64,000 nucleotides of DNA from Candidatus Eiseniibacteriota bacterium (GTDB lineage Bacteria > Orphanbacterota > Orphanbacteria > Orphanbacterales > Orphanbacteraceae): NCBI GenBank assembly GCA_029262235.1, contig JAJCZU010000002.1, positions 310,001 to 374,000 of the forward strand. Reading direction: 5' to 3'. The position numbers and the translations under genes were made by a program. The notes below the pieces were generated by a model. The model ran no database searches. It was not told the origin of the DNA and saw only the letters and a list, made by a program, of their open reading frames with translations. Below, one piece after another: positions 18,055 to 26,736 of this stretch (the stretch's first letter is position 1; each line of letters opens with the position of its first letter).

Positions 18055-19240
18055 GTCGTTCCTCTACGAGGCCGTGCGGACGCCGATCGGCACGCACGCC
18101 GGAGCGCTTGCGTCCGTGCGCCCGGACGATCTCGCGGCGATCGCAATCAAAGCCGCACTGGAACGGTCGGGCGCCGACCCGGCCGCGATCAGCGACGTCA
18201 TTCTGGGCTGCTCGAATCAGGCGGGCGAGGACAATCGAAACGTGGCGCGCATGGCCCTTCTGCTTGCGGGGCTTCCGATCGAAATTCCCGGCATGACGGT
18301 GAACCGTCTCTGCGGGTCCGGACTGCAGGCGGTCATCAGTGCCATGCACGCGATCCGGGCCGGCGAGGGTGAGCTGTTCGTCGCCGGCGGCGTCGAAAGC
18401 ATGTCCCGGGCGCCTTACGTTCAGCTGAAGTCCGGTGTGCCTTACGACCGCACAACTCCCTCGATCGCCGACTCCACCGTAGGCTGGCGCTTCGTAAACC
18501 CGCGCATGCATCGTGAGTGGACGATTTCGCTCGGCGACACGGCAGAGGTCGTGGCCGAGCGCTATCACATCACGCGTGAAGAGCAGGACGAGTTCGCGCT
18601 GGCGAGCCAGTCGAAGGCCGAGAGCGCGATCAAGGGCGGCGCATTCGCGGACGAAATCGTACCCGTACCCGTGCCGCAGCGAAAAGGCGATCCCGTGATC
18701 GTCGATACGGACGAACATCCGCGCTTCGGGATGACAATGAAGAAGCTCGCGCGCCTGCAGCCCGTATTCCGGCGCGAAGGAACGGTGACCGCCGGCAATG
18801 CGAGCGGCATCAACGACGGGGCCGCGGCCCTGATCGTCGCCGGTGAGCGCGAAGATCACGGCAAGCCGATCGCGCGCCTCGTTTCGTCGGCCGTCGCAGG
18901 CGTCGATCCCTCGTGCATGGGGCTCGGGCCGATTCCGGCAACCCGCCGGGCTCTGGAACGGGCGGGGCTTACGATCGGGGACATCGACCATGCCGAGATC
19001 AACGAAGCGTTTGCGGCGCAGGCGATCGCGTGCATGCGCGAACTCGGCCTGCCCGAAGAACGCGTGAATCCATACGGCGGCGCGATCGCAATCGGACATC
19101 CGCTCGGCGGCAGCGGCGCACGGATCCTCGTCACGCTCGCGCATGGCCTCAAACGAACCGGCAAACGATACGGCCTCGCGACGATGTGTATCGGCGTCGG
19201 GCAGGGAATCGCGCTGATCATCGAGGCGATCCACGACTGA
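18047..19240 (+). CDS. Thiolase (3-oxoadipyl-CoA or acetyl-CoA acyltransferase)
   Basis: 397 residues. Catalytic residues are Cys89 in NRLCGSGLQA, the His region NEAFAAQ, His in GGAIAIGHPLGGSG and Cys381 in MCIGVGQG. It cleaves 3-oxoacyl-CoA with CoA. Among degradative thiolases the sequence is most like PcaF/PaaJ, which release acetyl-CoA and succinyl-CoA from 3-oxoadipyl-CoA, in keeping with boxBC upstream. The TTG at 18047 is chosen because it opens the conserved LYEAVRTPIGTHAG block; translation is coupled by an 8-bp overlap. Confidence 0.9.
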   Translation: MSESFLYEAVRTPIGTHAGALASVRPDDLAAIAIKAALERSGADPAAISDVILGCSNQAGEDNRNVARMALLLAGLPIEIPGMTVNRLCGSGLQAVISAMHAIRAGEGELFVAGGVESMSRAPYVQLKSGVPYDRTTPSIADSTVGWRFVNPRMHREWTISLGDTAEVVAERYHITREEQDEFALASQSKAESAIKGGAFADEIVPVPVPQRKGDPVIVDTDEHPRFGMTMKKLARLQPVFRREGTVTAGNASGINDGAAALIVAGEREDHGKPIARLVSSAVAGVDPSCMGLGPIPATRRALERAGLTIGDIDHAEINEAFAAQAIACMRELGLPEERVNPYGGAIAIGHPLGGSGARILVTLAHGLKRTGKRYGLATMCIGVGQGIALIIEAIHD

Positions 19241-20040
19241 TGAAAACCTACGTGCGTTACGAGCAGGATGCGCAAGGCATCGCGACGATCACGCTCGACA
19301 GGCCGCGCACCCGAAACGCCTTTGACGACGTCATGGCCTCTCAGATGGTGGCGCGCTTTCGTGAGGCGACACGCGACCCGGACTGCCGGGTTCTGATCGT
19401 GACGGGGGCGGGCGATTCGTTCTGCGCCGGCGGCGATCTGCAGTATATGGAGAAAGCCGTCGCGGACGGCCGCACGGACGACGCGATGAAGCTCGTGCTG
19501 CGCGGCACGGAAGTCGTGCGACTCGTGCACGGAGCGCCGATGCCCGTGATCGCGGCGCTGAACGGGCCCGCTGTGGGCGGCGGAGCCTCGCTCGCGCTCG
19601 CATGCGACCTGCGCCTGGCGCGCGATGACGCGCGGATCCATTTGAGCTACGCGAAACTCGGACTCATTCCGGCATGGGGCGGGTCGTGGTTTCTTCCGTG
19701 CCTCGTCGGCGAGTCGAAAGCACTCGAGCTGCTTCTGGCCGCGGAGCCCGTCACAGCGTCGGAAGCATTGTCGCTCGGTCTCGTGAATGCCGTGTTCCCG
19801 CGGGAAGAGTGGGAAGCGGAGGTTCGCCGCCGGGCGCTTGCGATCGCGGAGCATCCGGCGGGCGCCGTTCGATCGATCAAACAGATGATTCACGCCTCGG
19901 CCGGGCGGCCGTTCGAACACGTGCTCGCCGTCGAGGAAAGGGAGCAGCGCGCGATGTTCGAGTCACCGGACGCGCGCGCACGACTCGCAGAAGCGGCGCG
20001 GCCCGGCCGACGCGAAACGAAAGACAGGAATCCTTCATGA
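19240..20040 (+). CDS. PaaG-like crotonase-superfamily protein with altered active site
   Basis: 266 residues, crotonase fold with the CoA-pocket motifs FCAGGDLQYM and GGGASLALACD. The hydratase glutamates are missing: GGGAS replaces GGGxE, and SYAKLGLIP replaces the QPE segment. The Asp used by PaaG-type isomerases in IPDxGG is Ala here (IPAWGGSWFLP). It may isomerise the double bond of dehydroadipyl-CoA by another residue or have lost activity. Overlaps thiolase by one base and the next gene by four, so it is firmly inside the operon. Confidence 0.8.
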   Translation: MKTYVRYEQDAQGIATITLDRPRTRNAFDDVMASQMVARFREATRDPDCRVLIVTGAGDSFCAGGDLQYMEKAVADGRTDDAMKLVLRGTEVVRLVHGAPMPVIAALNGPAVGGGASLALACDLRLARDDARIHLSYAKLGLIPAWGGSWFLPCLVGESKALELLLAAEPVTASEALSLGLVNAVFPREEWEAEVRRRALAIAEHPAGAVRSIKQMIHASAGRPFEHVLAVEEREQRAMFESPDARARLAEAARPGRRETKDRNPS

Positions 20041-20897
20041 GCCGATCAATCAAGAGAGTGGCCGTCATCGGCGCGGGCACCATGGGGCACGGCATCGCGC
20101 AGGTCGCGGCCATGGCGGGCTACGAGGTGTTCCTGACCGACACGAACGAAGAGGCGCTGAACAGCGCGCTTTCGCACATCACGGCGAATCTGCAGGCGGG
20201 CGTCGACCGCGGCGCGGTGTCGTCGGACCTCAAGGAAGTTACGATCAGCCGTCTCGCGATCGGGTCGCTTGCGGACGCGCTCGTGAAGGCGGACCTCGTC
20301 GTCGAGGCGATCGTGGAAGATCTCGCGATCAAGCAGGCGCTCATGCTCGACATCGAAAAGCGCGTCTCGAAAGAGACGATTCTGGCGAGCAACACTTCGT
20401 CGCTTCCGATTCACAAAATCGGTTCCGGGCTCGCTCATCCCGATCGCATGATCGGCATGCACTTCTTCAATCCCGTTCATATCATGAAGCTCGTCGAAGT
20501 CGTGGTGAGCGAGAAGACGAGCGCGAAAGTGCGGGATGCTGTCGTGGCGTGCGCCGAACGCATGGGCAAGGAGGCGATTGTCGTGAAAGACGTGCCCGGG
20601 TTCGCGACGAGCAGGCTCGGGGTGGTCATCGGCCTCGAGGCGATTCGCATGCTGGAGCAGGAGGTGGCCTCCGCCGAGGACATCGACAAAGCGATGGAGC
20701 TCGGATACAAGCATCCCATGGGACCGCTTCGCCTGACGGATCTCGTGGGGCTTGATGTGCGTCTGGCGATCGCGAAGATCCTGCACGAAGAACTCGGCGC
20801 GGAGCAGTTTCGTCCGCCCGCGCTTCTCGAAAAGAAAGTCGCGGACGGCGATCTCGGCAAGAAGACCGGCCGCGGCTTCTACAAATGGCCTGAATAA
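20037..20897 (+). CDS. 3-hydroxyacyl-CoA dehydrogenase (PaaH/Hbd type)
   Basis: 286 residues, the single-function form. NAD-binding GAGTMGHGIAQ lies near residue 12, catalytic Ser/His/Glu regions are SNTSSLPI and MHFFNPVHIMKLVEVV, and the C-terminal dimer domain ends GRGFYKWPE. It oxidises 3-hydroxyadipyl-CoA or 3-hydroxybutyryl-CoA to the 3-oxo form for the thiolase. ATGA overlap with the preceding gene; TAATG overlap with the following amidohydrolase. Confidence 0.92.
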   Translation: MSRSIKRVAVIGAGTMGHGIAQVAAMAGYEVFLTDTNEEALNSALSHITANLQAGVDRGAVSSDLKEVTISRLAIGSLADALVKADLVVEAIVEDLAIKQALMLDIEKRVSKETILASNTSSLPIHKIGSGLAHPDRMIGMHFFNPVHIMKLVEVVVSEKTSAKVRDAVVACAERMGKEAIVVKDVPGFATSRLGVVIGLEAIRMLEQEVASAEDIDKAMELGYKHPMGPLRLTDLVGLDVRLAIAKILHEELGAEQFRPPALLEKKVADGDLGKKTGRGFYKWPE

Positions 20898-21754
20898 TGG
20901 TTACGGATATCCACATCCACGTGCAGCCGTGGGACCAGCTGAAACCGGCGGTTCGTGAAGTGCTGCGCGCGGGACACGAGGATCACTGGGAGTTCCTGCA
21001 GTCGCTCGCGACGGATCCTTCGATCCTGCTTGCCGAGATGGACCGTTCCGGGATCGATCGCGTGGGGCTCGTGAACTACGTGAGCCCGGACGTCATGGGC
21101 TTCGACGATTCCACGAACGACTTCGTGGCCCGTTACGCGGCGCATGCGCCCGCGCGACTCCTTCCGATCGGGAGCGCGCATCCGAAGCACACGAAAGATC
21201 CCGTGGCTGCCGTCGACCGCCTCATCGATCTCGGGATCCGGTGCTTCAAGATCCATCCGTGTCACCAGGTTTTTCCCGCGAACGCCTACACCGAAGGACT
21301 GGGCGCGCTCGCGAAGATCTATGCGCGGTGCGAAGAGCGCGGACTACCCGTCATGATTCACACGGGAACGAGCATTTTCCCCGGCGCGCGTTCGAAGTAC
21401 GGGAAGCCGATGGAAATCGACGATGTGGCGATCGATTTCCCTGACCTTACGATTCTGATGGCGCACGGCGGCCGCCCGCTCTGGACCGACGAAGCGTTCT
21501 TCATTCTGCGGCGCCATCCGAACGTTCATCTCGATCTCTCGGGAATCCCGCCGAAGAAGCTGCTCACGTACTTTCCGCGCATCGAAGAACTCGCCGGACG
21601 CGTGCTCTGGGGCACGGACTGGCCGAGTCCGGGCGTCCGGAGCCTCGGATCGAATCTCGCGCAGTTCGAGGAACTGCCGCTTTCCGACACGTTCAAGCGG
21701 GGCGCTACCGTCGAGACGCCGCTCAGGCTTTTTCCGGTTCGTCCCGGAACTTGA
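20897..21754 (+). CDS. Amidohydrolase_2 (ACMSD-like) family protein
   Basis: 285-residue TIM-barrel metal hydrolase or decarboxylase. Metal ligands are seen as DIHIHVQP (HxH, residues 4-8), FKIHPC, MIHTGTS, MAHGGRP and GTDWPS. ACMSD-family enzymes decarboxylate or hydrate ring-cleavage products, so a role at the end of an aromatic route is plausible but unproven. It overlaps the dehydrogenase stop by one base. Its 3' end overlaps the convergent msrB by 32 bp. Confidence 0.8.
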   Translation: MVTDIHIHVQPWDQLKPAVREVLRAGHEDHWEFLQSLATDPSILLAEMDRSGIDRVGLVNYVSPDVMGFDDSTNDFVARYAAHAPARLLPIGSAHPKHTKDPVAAVDRLIDLGIRCFKIHPCHQVFPANAYTEGLGALAKIYARCEERGLPVMIHTGTSIFPGARSKYGKPMEIDDVAIDFPDLTILMAHGGRPLWTDEAFFILRRHPNVHLDLSGIPPKKLLTYFPRIEELAGRVLWGTDWPSPGVRSLGSNLAQFEELPLSDTFKRGATVETPLRLFPVRPGT

Positions 21755-22136
21755 GCGAAGCGGAATTGATGCAGTAGCGAAGTCCGGTCGGAGGCGGACC
21801 GTCGTCGAAGAGATGGCCGAGATGCGCTTCGCAGGCCGCGCAGACGACTTCACTTCGCTTCATGCCGAACGAAACGTCGGTTTTCAGCGCCACGGCGTCC
21901 TCCTCGATCGGCCGCCAGTAGCTGGGCCACCCGGATCCCGAGTCGTATTTCTCATCCGATCGGAAAAGCGGTGTTTCACAGCAGGCGCACGTATAGACGC
22001 CCGGCTTCTTGCTGTCCCAGAAACACCCCGTGAACGCGCGCTCCGTGCCGCCCTTGCGTGCCACGTTGTACTGCTCTTCGGTCAGCTCCCTGCGCCACTC
22101 TTCTTCGCTCTTCCGAATTTGCTTTTTCTCGCTCAC
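21723..22136 (-). CDS. msrB: Peptide methionine-(R)-sulfoxide reductase MsrB
   Basis: 137 residues, full length. Zinc-site cysteines are CACCETP and [10 protein letters not shown]; the catalytic Cys is in [11 protein letters not shown], and GSGWPSYW is the conserved substrate face. No signal peptide, so cytoplasmic repair of oxidised methionine. It is transcribed divergently from the SppA-like gene and converges on the amidohydrolase, overlapping it by 32 bp. Confidence 0.95.
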   Translation of the reverse strand: MSEKKQIRKSEEEWRRELTEEQYNVARKGGTERAFTGCFWDSKKPGVYTCACCETPLFRSDEKYDSGSGWPSYWRPIEEDAVALKTDVSFGMKRSEVVCAACEAHLGHLFDDGPPPTGLRYCINSASLKFRDEPEKA

Positions 22137-22210
22137 TTTTCGCCGTACCCTTTCTCAGAATGCCGCTCGCGGCCGAATCCCCACAATGTCTGTACAGAGG
22201 TGATATACGA

Positions 22211-24787
22211 ATGAAACGAAACGCACGCACGCTCATCGGTGCGCTCCTTTTTCCCCTGCTCGTTCTCTCGCCGGTCGAAACCGCGCGCGCGGACGAGACT
22301 GCTCGACTCCCAGACTACCACACGGGCAGTGATCAGGTTCCCCAGACGCCGTCCGTTTCAGGCGGAGCGGTGGGCGCATTCGCGAATCCCGCGTCGTGGG
22401 CGACGACCGAGCGTGGCGAGGCCGCGTTCTGGTGGAACGATCGTTCCGTGCGGGAGGGGAACCTCGACAACTACGGCTTCTCGCTCGGACGCGGACTCGG
22501 CTTCGCGATGCAGCGCAATCAGATGGGCGGGCCCGAAGAGAGCTTCGCCGTATTCGACTATCAGCTCGGGTTCGCTTCGGGAAATCGCGCGGGGCATTTC
22601 GGCGTTGCCTATCAGTGGTCGGGCGGCGACGACGAGCGCATCGGGCGCGAAAGGGTCGTAAAAATCGGGTCGATCAGCCGTCCCGGCCGGTACCTGTCGT
22701 ACGGCATGGCGGGACACTTTTCGACGGAATCCCCTGAGCGTCTCGGCGTGTTCGACTTCGGAGTCCGTCCGATTCTCGGGAAGCCGCTTCTCACGCTGTT
22801 TTCGGACTACTCCGTGCGAAACGGCGAGAAGATCGACGAGGGGCGATGGGGCGCCGGGTTCGAAGTGCGGCCGTACCGCGGAATTCATGTAGGTATGAAG
22901 TTGCGCGACGCCACGGGCGCCGACGACTATGCGTACAGCCTGAATCTCGGTCTCACGCTCGGCGGCAGCGGATTTCACGTGCTTCCGAGCTACGACAAAG
23001 ACGGCGAGCGCCGCACGTCCGAAGGGCTGCGACCGACGACGTATCTCGTACGCATGGATCCGCCGTATCAGGGGCTCCCGGTCGCGAACTGGATCCGCAA
23101 GGCCGTCGACAGCAACCGCTACGTTGAAATGGATCTTCGCGATCGTGCGCTCGTGTATCAGACCGCGCAATGGTTCGACGCCGATCGCATTGCCTGGCTC
23201 GATCTCGCGCGTAGTCTCGAACACGTTCGTGATGACGCGGCCATCCGCGGGATCGCGATCAATCTCGCAGGGTTCCGGGGCAGCCCGGTCATGCTGTGGG
23301 AGTTCCGTGAGAAGCTGCGCGAACTGCAGAGCGCGGGCAAGGAAGTGCTGATCCACATGGAACGCGGCCAGATGGCCCTCTATTATCTCGCCTCCGTCGC
23401 GGACGACATTTCGCTCGATCCGCAGGGCGATCTGCTGCTCCCCGGCCTCGCGCTGCAGCGCACGTACATGAAGAGCGCGCTCGACAAGATCGGTCTCGGG
23501 TTTCACGAGTTCCGGTACTTCGAGTACAAGACCGCGGTCAACCCGCTTGCTCGGAACGAGATGTCCGAAGGGGACAAGGAACAGCTCGGGCGAATCGTCG
23601 ACGTGATCTATGAAACGTGGCGCGAGGGTATTTGCGAAGGCCGCGGATTCGACAACGCCTATTTCGATTCGATGGTCGAAGAGGCGGCCCTCGTGACCGC
23701 GCGCGACGCGATCCAATGGAAGCTCGTCGATCGCCTCGGGCGCTGGGACGAACTCGGCAAGTGGCTCGAAAAGGAGAGGGGCGGTGCCCGTCTCGGCCCG
23801 TTGCCGTTCGACCGCGATCGCCAGATTCATCCTGACGAGCGCTGGGGACGTCCGAAGGAGCTCGCGATCGTGTATGCCGTCGGGCCTTGCGACATGGATT
23901 CGGGAATTCGCGGACGGGATACGTCGAAGCATCTGCGGGATCTAGCGGATCGCAGGGACGTGGCGGCTGTCGTGCTGCGCGCGGACTCGCCGGGCGGCGA
24001 CCCGCTGCCGAGCGATCTCGTAGCAGCCGGGATGCGCAAGAACCGCAAGGAAGGGAAGCCGGTCGTTGTCACCCAGGGGAACGTGGCCGCTTCGGGCGGC
24101 TACTGGATCAGCATGCCGGGCGACGCGATCTTCACCGGGCCGCTCACGATCACGGGTTCGATCGGCGTGATCTCGGGGTGGGTGTACGACAACGGTGTCG
24201 GCGAGAAAACCGGCTTCCGGGCCGAGGGCCCGCAGCGCGGCTCGCACAGCGACCTCTTCACCGGTATCCGCTTCCCGCTCGTCGGCAAGATTCCGGCGCG
24301 TGACGTCACTCCCGAAGAAGAGTCCCGGATCAAGACACTCACGCTTCAGGTTTACGGCAATTTCGTCGGCACCGTCGCGAAGGACCGCGACCTCGACAGC
24401 GCCGGCGTTCACGCAATTGCGCAGGGGCGCGTGTGGATGGGCCGAGACGCGATCGAGCGCGGCCTCTGCGACCGTACGGGTTCGTTCACGGACGCCATTC
24501 TCGACGCGAAACGGCGCGCCGGCCTCTCGCCCGACGAGGAAGTGATCTTCAGCGAGTTCCCGGAACGCGAACGCTTCCGGCTGCCGCAGATTCTGCCGGA
24601 CATCCCCGGTATGGGAATGCTCTATACCGCATGGAATCATTTCTGGCCGCGGAGCACGTCTGCTGTATCATCAGTGAAGCCTGACTACGCGATGACGTAT
24701 CTGGAGAGCGTTCTCGGCGCTCACGGGAATCCGCTCACAGTCGTTCCCCCTGAGTTGCTTCTCGAAGACTGGTTCGTGACCGAGTAA
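22211..24787 (+). CDS. sppA: Signal peptide peptidase SppA fused to an N-terminal barrel-like domain
   Basis: 858 residues. Residues 1-27 are a signal peptide ending ARADE. Residues about 45-275 show short alternating polar/hydrophobic strands with aromatic ends (YGFSLGRGLGFAM, GHFGVAYQWSGG, GFEVRPYRGIHVGMKL), as in an outer-membrane barrel. Residues about 300-780 are a tandem S49 protease of the 67K SppA type, with catalytic Lys440 in EYKTAVNP and nucleophile Ser628 in NVAASGGYW. E. coli SppA lacks the N-terminal part. ATG at 22211 follows AGAGGTGA by about 8-10 bases. Expected in the envelope; the barrel is inferred from pattern only. Confidence 0.8.
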   Translation: MKRNARTLIGALLFPLLVLSPVETARADETARLPDYHTGSDQVPQTPSVSGGAVGAFANPASWATTERGEAAFWWNDRSVREGNLDNYGFSLGRGLGFAMQRNQMGGPEESFAVFDYQLGFASGNRAGHFGVAYQWSGGDDERIGRERVVKIGSISRPGRYLSYGMAGHFSTESPERLGVFDFGVRPILGKPLLTLFSDYSVRNGEKIDEGRWGAGFEVRPYRGIHVGMKLRDATGADDYAYSLNLGLTLGGSGFHVLPSYDKDGERRTSEGLRPTTYLVRMDPPYQGLPVANWIRKAVDSNRYVEMDLRDRALVYQTAQWFDADRIAWLDLARSLEHVRDDAAIRGIAINLAGFRGSPVMLWEFREKLRELQSAGKEVLIHMERGQMALYYLASVADDISLDPQGDLLLPGLALQRTYMKSALDKIGLGFHEFRYFEYKTAVNPLARNEMSEGDKEQLGRIVDVIYETWREGICEGRGFDNAYFDSMVEEAALVTARDAIQWKLVDRLGRWDELGKWLEKERGGARLGPLPFDRDRQIHPDERWGRPKELAIVYAVGPCDMDSGIRGRDTSKHLRDLADRRDVAAVVLRADSPGGDPLPSDLVAAGMRKNRKEGKPVVVTQGNVAASGGYWISMPGDAIFTGPLTITGSIGVISGWVYDNGVGEKTGFRAEGPQRGSHSDLFTGIRFPLVGKIPARDVTPEEESRIKTLTLQVYGNFVGTVAKDRDLDSAGVHAIAQGRVWMGRDAIERGLCDRTGSFTDAILDAKRRAGLSPDEEVIFSEFPERERFRLPQILPDIPGMGMLYTAWNHFWPRSTSAVSSVKPDYAMTYLESVLGAHGNPLTVVPPELLLEDWFVTE

Positions 24788-24799
24788 TCGATCGAGGGA

Positions 24800-24829
24800 G
24801 GAGTTTCGTTGATGGGAGTTTCGTTGATG
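24800..24829 (+). repeat. 15-bp tandem duplication of ribosome binding site plus start codon
   Basis: GGAGTTTCGTTGATG occurs twice, exactly, at 24800-24814 and 24815-24829. Each copy holds a GGAG Shine-Dalgarno element and an ATG 8 bases on; because the unit is 15 bases, both ATGs are in the same frame. The downstream protein could start at either, differing by five residues. Confidence 0.85.
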
Positions 24830-25990
24830 AATGAAGGAGCTGCACGCGACCGAAGAGTGACCTGGATTCTGCGGGGAGCGTTTTTCGCGTCTCTTGTCAC
24901 CTTTGCGTTCTTTACGGGCCGGTCGGTCGACGCGATTCCGCGCTACTCGGCGGAGTACGGGCAGCGATGCGCGCTTTGTCACGTGAACCCTTCGGGCGGC
25001 GGCCTTCGCACGAGTTACGCCAGTCAATTTCTGGTGCCGACGGAAATGGTGTCCAACCCGTTCGACATGGAAGAGCTCGGCGGGATCGATCCTCAGATCA
25101 ACGATCACATCACGATCGGAACGGACGTGCGCACGATCGCGCGTTACTCGCGTGACGACGCGCAGCGGCCGCTCAATAACTTCTTCCAGATGCAGGGTGA
25201 TCTTTACCTCTCGTTTCAGGGAGGCGAGAAGTTCACGATCTACCTCGACCGCGGGCAGAGTACGACGTACGAGCTCTTCGGCATGGCCCAGGTTCTGCCG
25301 TATACAGGCTATGTAAAGGTGGGGCGCTTCACGCCGGCCTACGGCTGGAAGTTCGCGGACCACAACGCGTTCGTGCGCGAGCGCCTCGGGTTTCTCCCGC
25401 CGGCGCACACCGATGTGGGCGTGGAACTCGGCATCTTTCCCGGGGACATGACGATTCAGGCTGCGCTTCTGAACGGCAACGAAGGGTCCACCCTCGACAC
25501 GAACGATGAACCCTCGTTTGCCGCGCGCGCCGGCCAGCGATGGAATCACGGCGACTTCGGGATCTTCCTCGGGGGCTCCTATCAGTACGACGCCGAGCGC
25601 CCGTTCGTCGCCGGCGACGCCATGGCCAGGAACCAGGCGGGCCCGTTCGGGTACTTGAACTACAAGCGCGTGACCTGGCTCGGCGAGGTCGACTGGGTGA
25701 ACCGCGACCTGCCCGACTCCGACGAGGCGATCACGTCTTTCATCATGTCTCACGAAGTGGCCGTGCACGCGATGGGCGGACTCGACTTCGTGGGCGGTTT
25801 CAGCTACATGGATCCCGATGTCGACCTGAAGACGGGGACATGGTCGCGCTGGAGCGGGGGCGTGGAATGGTTCGTGAACCCGTTCCTGATCGTGAGCGGT
25901 CTCGTGCAGTCGTATCAGGCGGAAGAGGGCGACGCGATCACGGAAGAGGAATACGAGCAGGCCGTGCTCCAGGCCCACTTCCTTTACTAG
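24812..25990 (+). CDS. Porin-like outer-membrane protein with an N-terminal CxxCH haem motif
   Basis: 392 residues. A signal sequence (hydrophobic about residues 18-35) ends near VDA-IP. Just after it comes CALCHVNPSGGG (Cys53, Cys56, His57), a c-type haem attachment motif, followed by about 300 residues of barrel-like strands (GYVKVGRFTPAYGWKF, FGIFLGGSYQYD, FVGGFSYMDPDVDL) ending QAHFLY with a C-terminal aromatic typical of outer-membrane proteins. It could carry electrons or bind haem at the outer membrane; no known family was recognised with certainty. The upstream gap to sppA is 24 bp and YceI follows after 21 bp. Confidence 0.7.
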   Translation: MGVSLMNEGAARDRRVTWILRGAFFASLVTFAFFTGRSVDAIPRYSAEYGQRCALCHVNPSGGGLRTSYASQFLVPTEMVSNPFDMEELGGIDPQINDHITIGTDVRTIARYSRDDAQRPLNNFFQMQGDLYLSFQGGEKFTIYLDRGQSTTYELFGMAQVLPYTGYVKVGRFTPAYGWKFADHNAFVRERLGFLPPAHTDVGVELGIFPGDMTIQAALLNGNEGSTLDTNDEPSFAARAGQRWNHGDFGIFLGGSYQYDAERPFVAGDAMARNQAGPFGYLNYKRVTWLGEVDWVNRDLPDSDEAITSFIMSHEVAVHAMGGLDFVGGFSYMDPDVDLKTGTWSRWSGGVEWFVNPFLIVSGLVQSYQAEEGDAITEEEYEQAVLQAHFLY

Positions 25991-26011
25991 CGCTCCGGAA
26001 AGCGAGAAGAC

Positions 26012-26638
26012 ATGAAACAGTTTGCGATTCTGAGCGCGATCTTTTGCGCGGTGCTCTTCATGGCGGGACCAGGGTATGCCGACGACGAAGTGTACAAAGT
26101 CGATGCGGAAGCGAGTGAAGTCCGCTTCGATTCGAAAGCACCCATGGAGTCCTTTCACGGCGAAACGAACGCTGTTTCGGGATTCGTGCGTTTCGATGAC
26201 GACAATCTCGGGAACCTGCATCTCAAGGTCGAAGTCGACCTGACCCAGCTCAGCACCGGCATCAAGATGCGCGACAAGCACATGCGCGAAAACCATCTGC
26301 ATACCGACAAATATCCGCTGGCCGTGTTCGAAAGCCGCGCTCTGGCGAAAGGATCGTCCCGCCCGCTCGTGGCAAACGAGACGACATCGCTCGTGCTTCA
26401 GGGCACGTTCACGATGCACGGCGTGAAGCGCGAGATGGCGATTCCGATCGAAGTGCGCAAAGTAACGGCCGGACAGCGTCCCGGTGATAACGACGCCTCG
26501 CCGCACATCGAGGTCCTGTCGGTTTTCTCGATCGAGCTCGACGCTTTCGAGATTCCGCGGCCGAAGTTCCTCGTGCTGAAGCTCGACGAAACCCAGAGAA
26601 TCACGCTCCGCCTCCGGCTCGTAAAAGGAGCCGTGTAG
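26012..26638 (+). CDS. YceI-family periplasmic protein
   Basis: 208 residues with signal peptide (ends GYADDE). The mature part is a YceI lipocalin-like fold: YKVDAEASEVRFDSKAPM at the start, LSTGIKMRDKHMRENHLHTDKYP in the middle, and LVLQGTFTMHGVKREM. Family members bind isoprenoid-type ligands in the periplasm. It sits 21 bp after the CxxCH porin-like gene, so the two may act together. A GC-rich gap with a promoter for the glycogen genes follows. Confidence 0.85.
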   Translation: MKQFAILSAIFCAVLFMAGPGYADDEVYKVDAEASEVRFDSKAPMESFHGETNAVSGFVRFDDDNLGNLHLKVEVDLTQLSTGIKMRDKHMRENHLHTDKYPLAVFESRALAKGSSRPLVANETTSLVLQGTFTMHGVKREMAIPIEVRKVTAGQRPGDNDASPHIEVLSVFSIELDAFEIPRPKFLVLKLDETQRITLRLRLVKGAV

Positions 26639-26679
26639 CCCGAAAGCGAGCGCGTGCGGCTGCCGCTCCCGGCCCGCGC

Positions 26680-26709
26680 TGGACAGATCCGGCGCTCATC
26701 CGGCATACT
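26680..26709 (+). promoter_or_regulatory. Putative promoter of the alpha-glucan operon
   Basis: TGGACA (26680-26685), an 18-base spacer, CATACT (26704-26709). Both boxes match well. A GAAGGAG ribosome binding site follows at about 26720, ahead of the glgA ATG at 26737. Confidence 0.55.
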
Positions 26710-26736
26710 TCCCTTCACTGAAGGAGTTGCCGTTTC

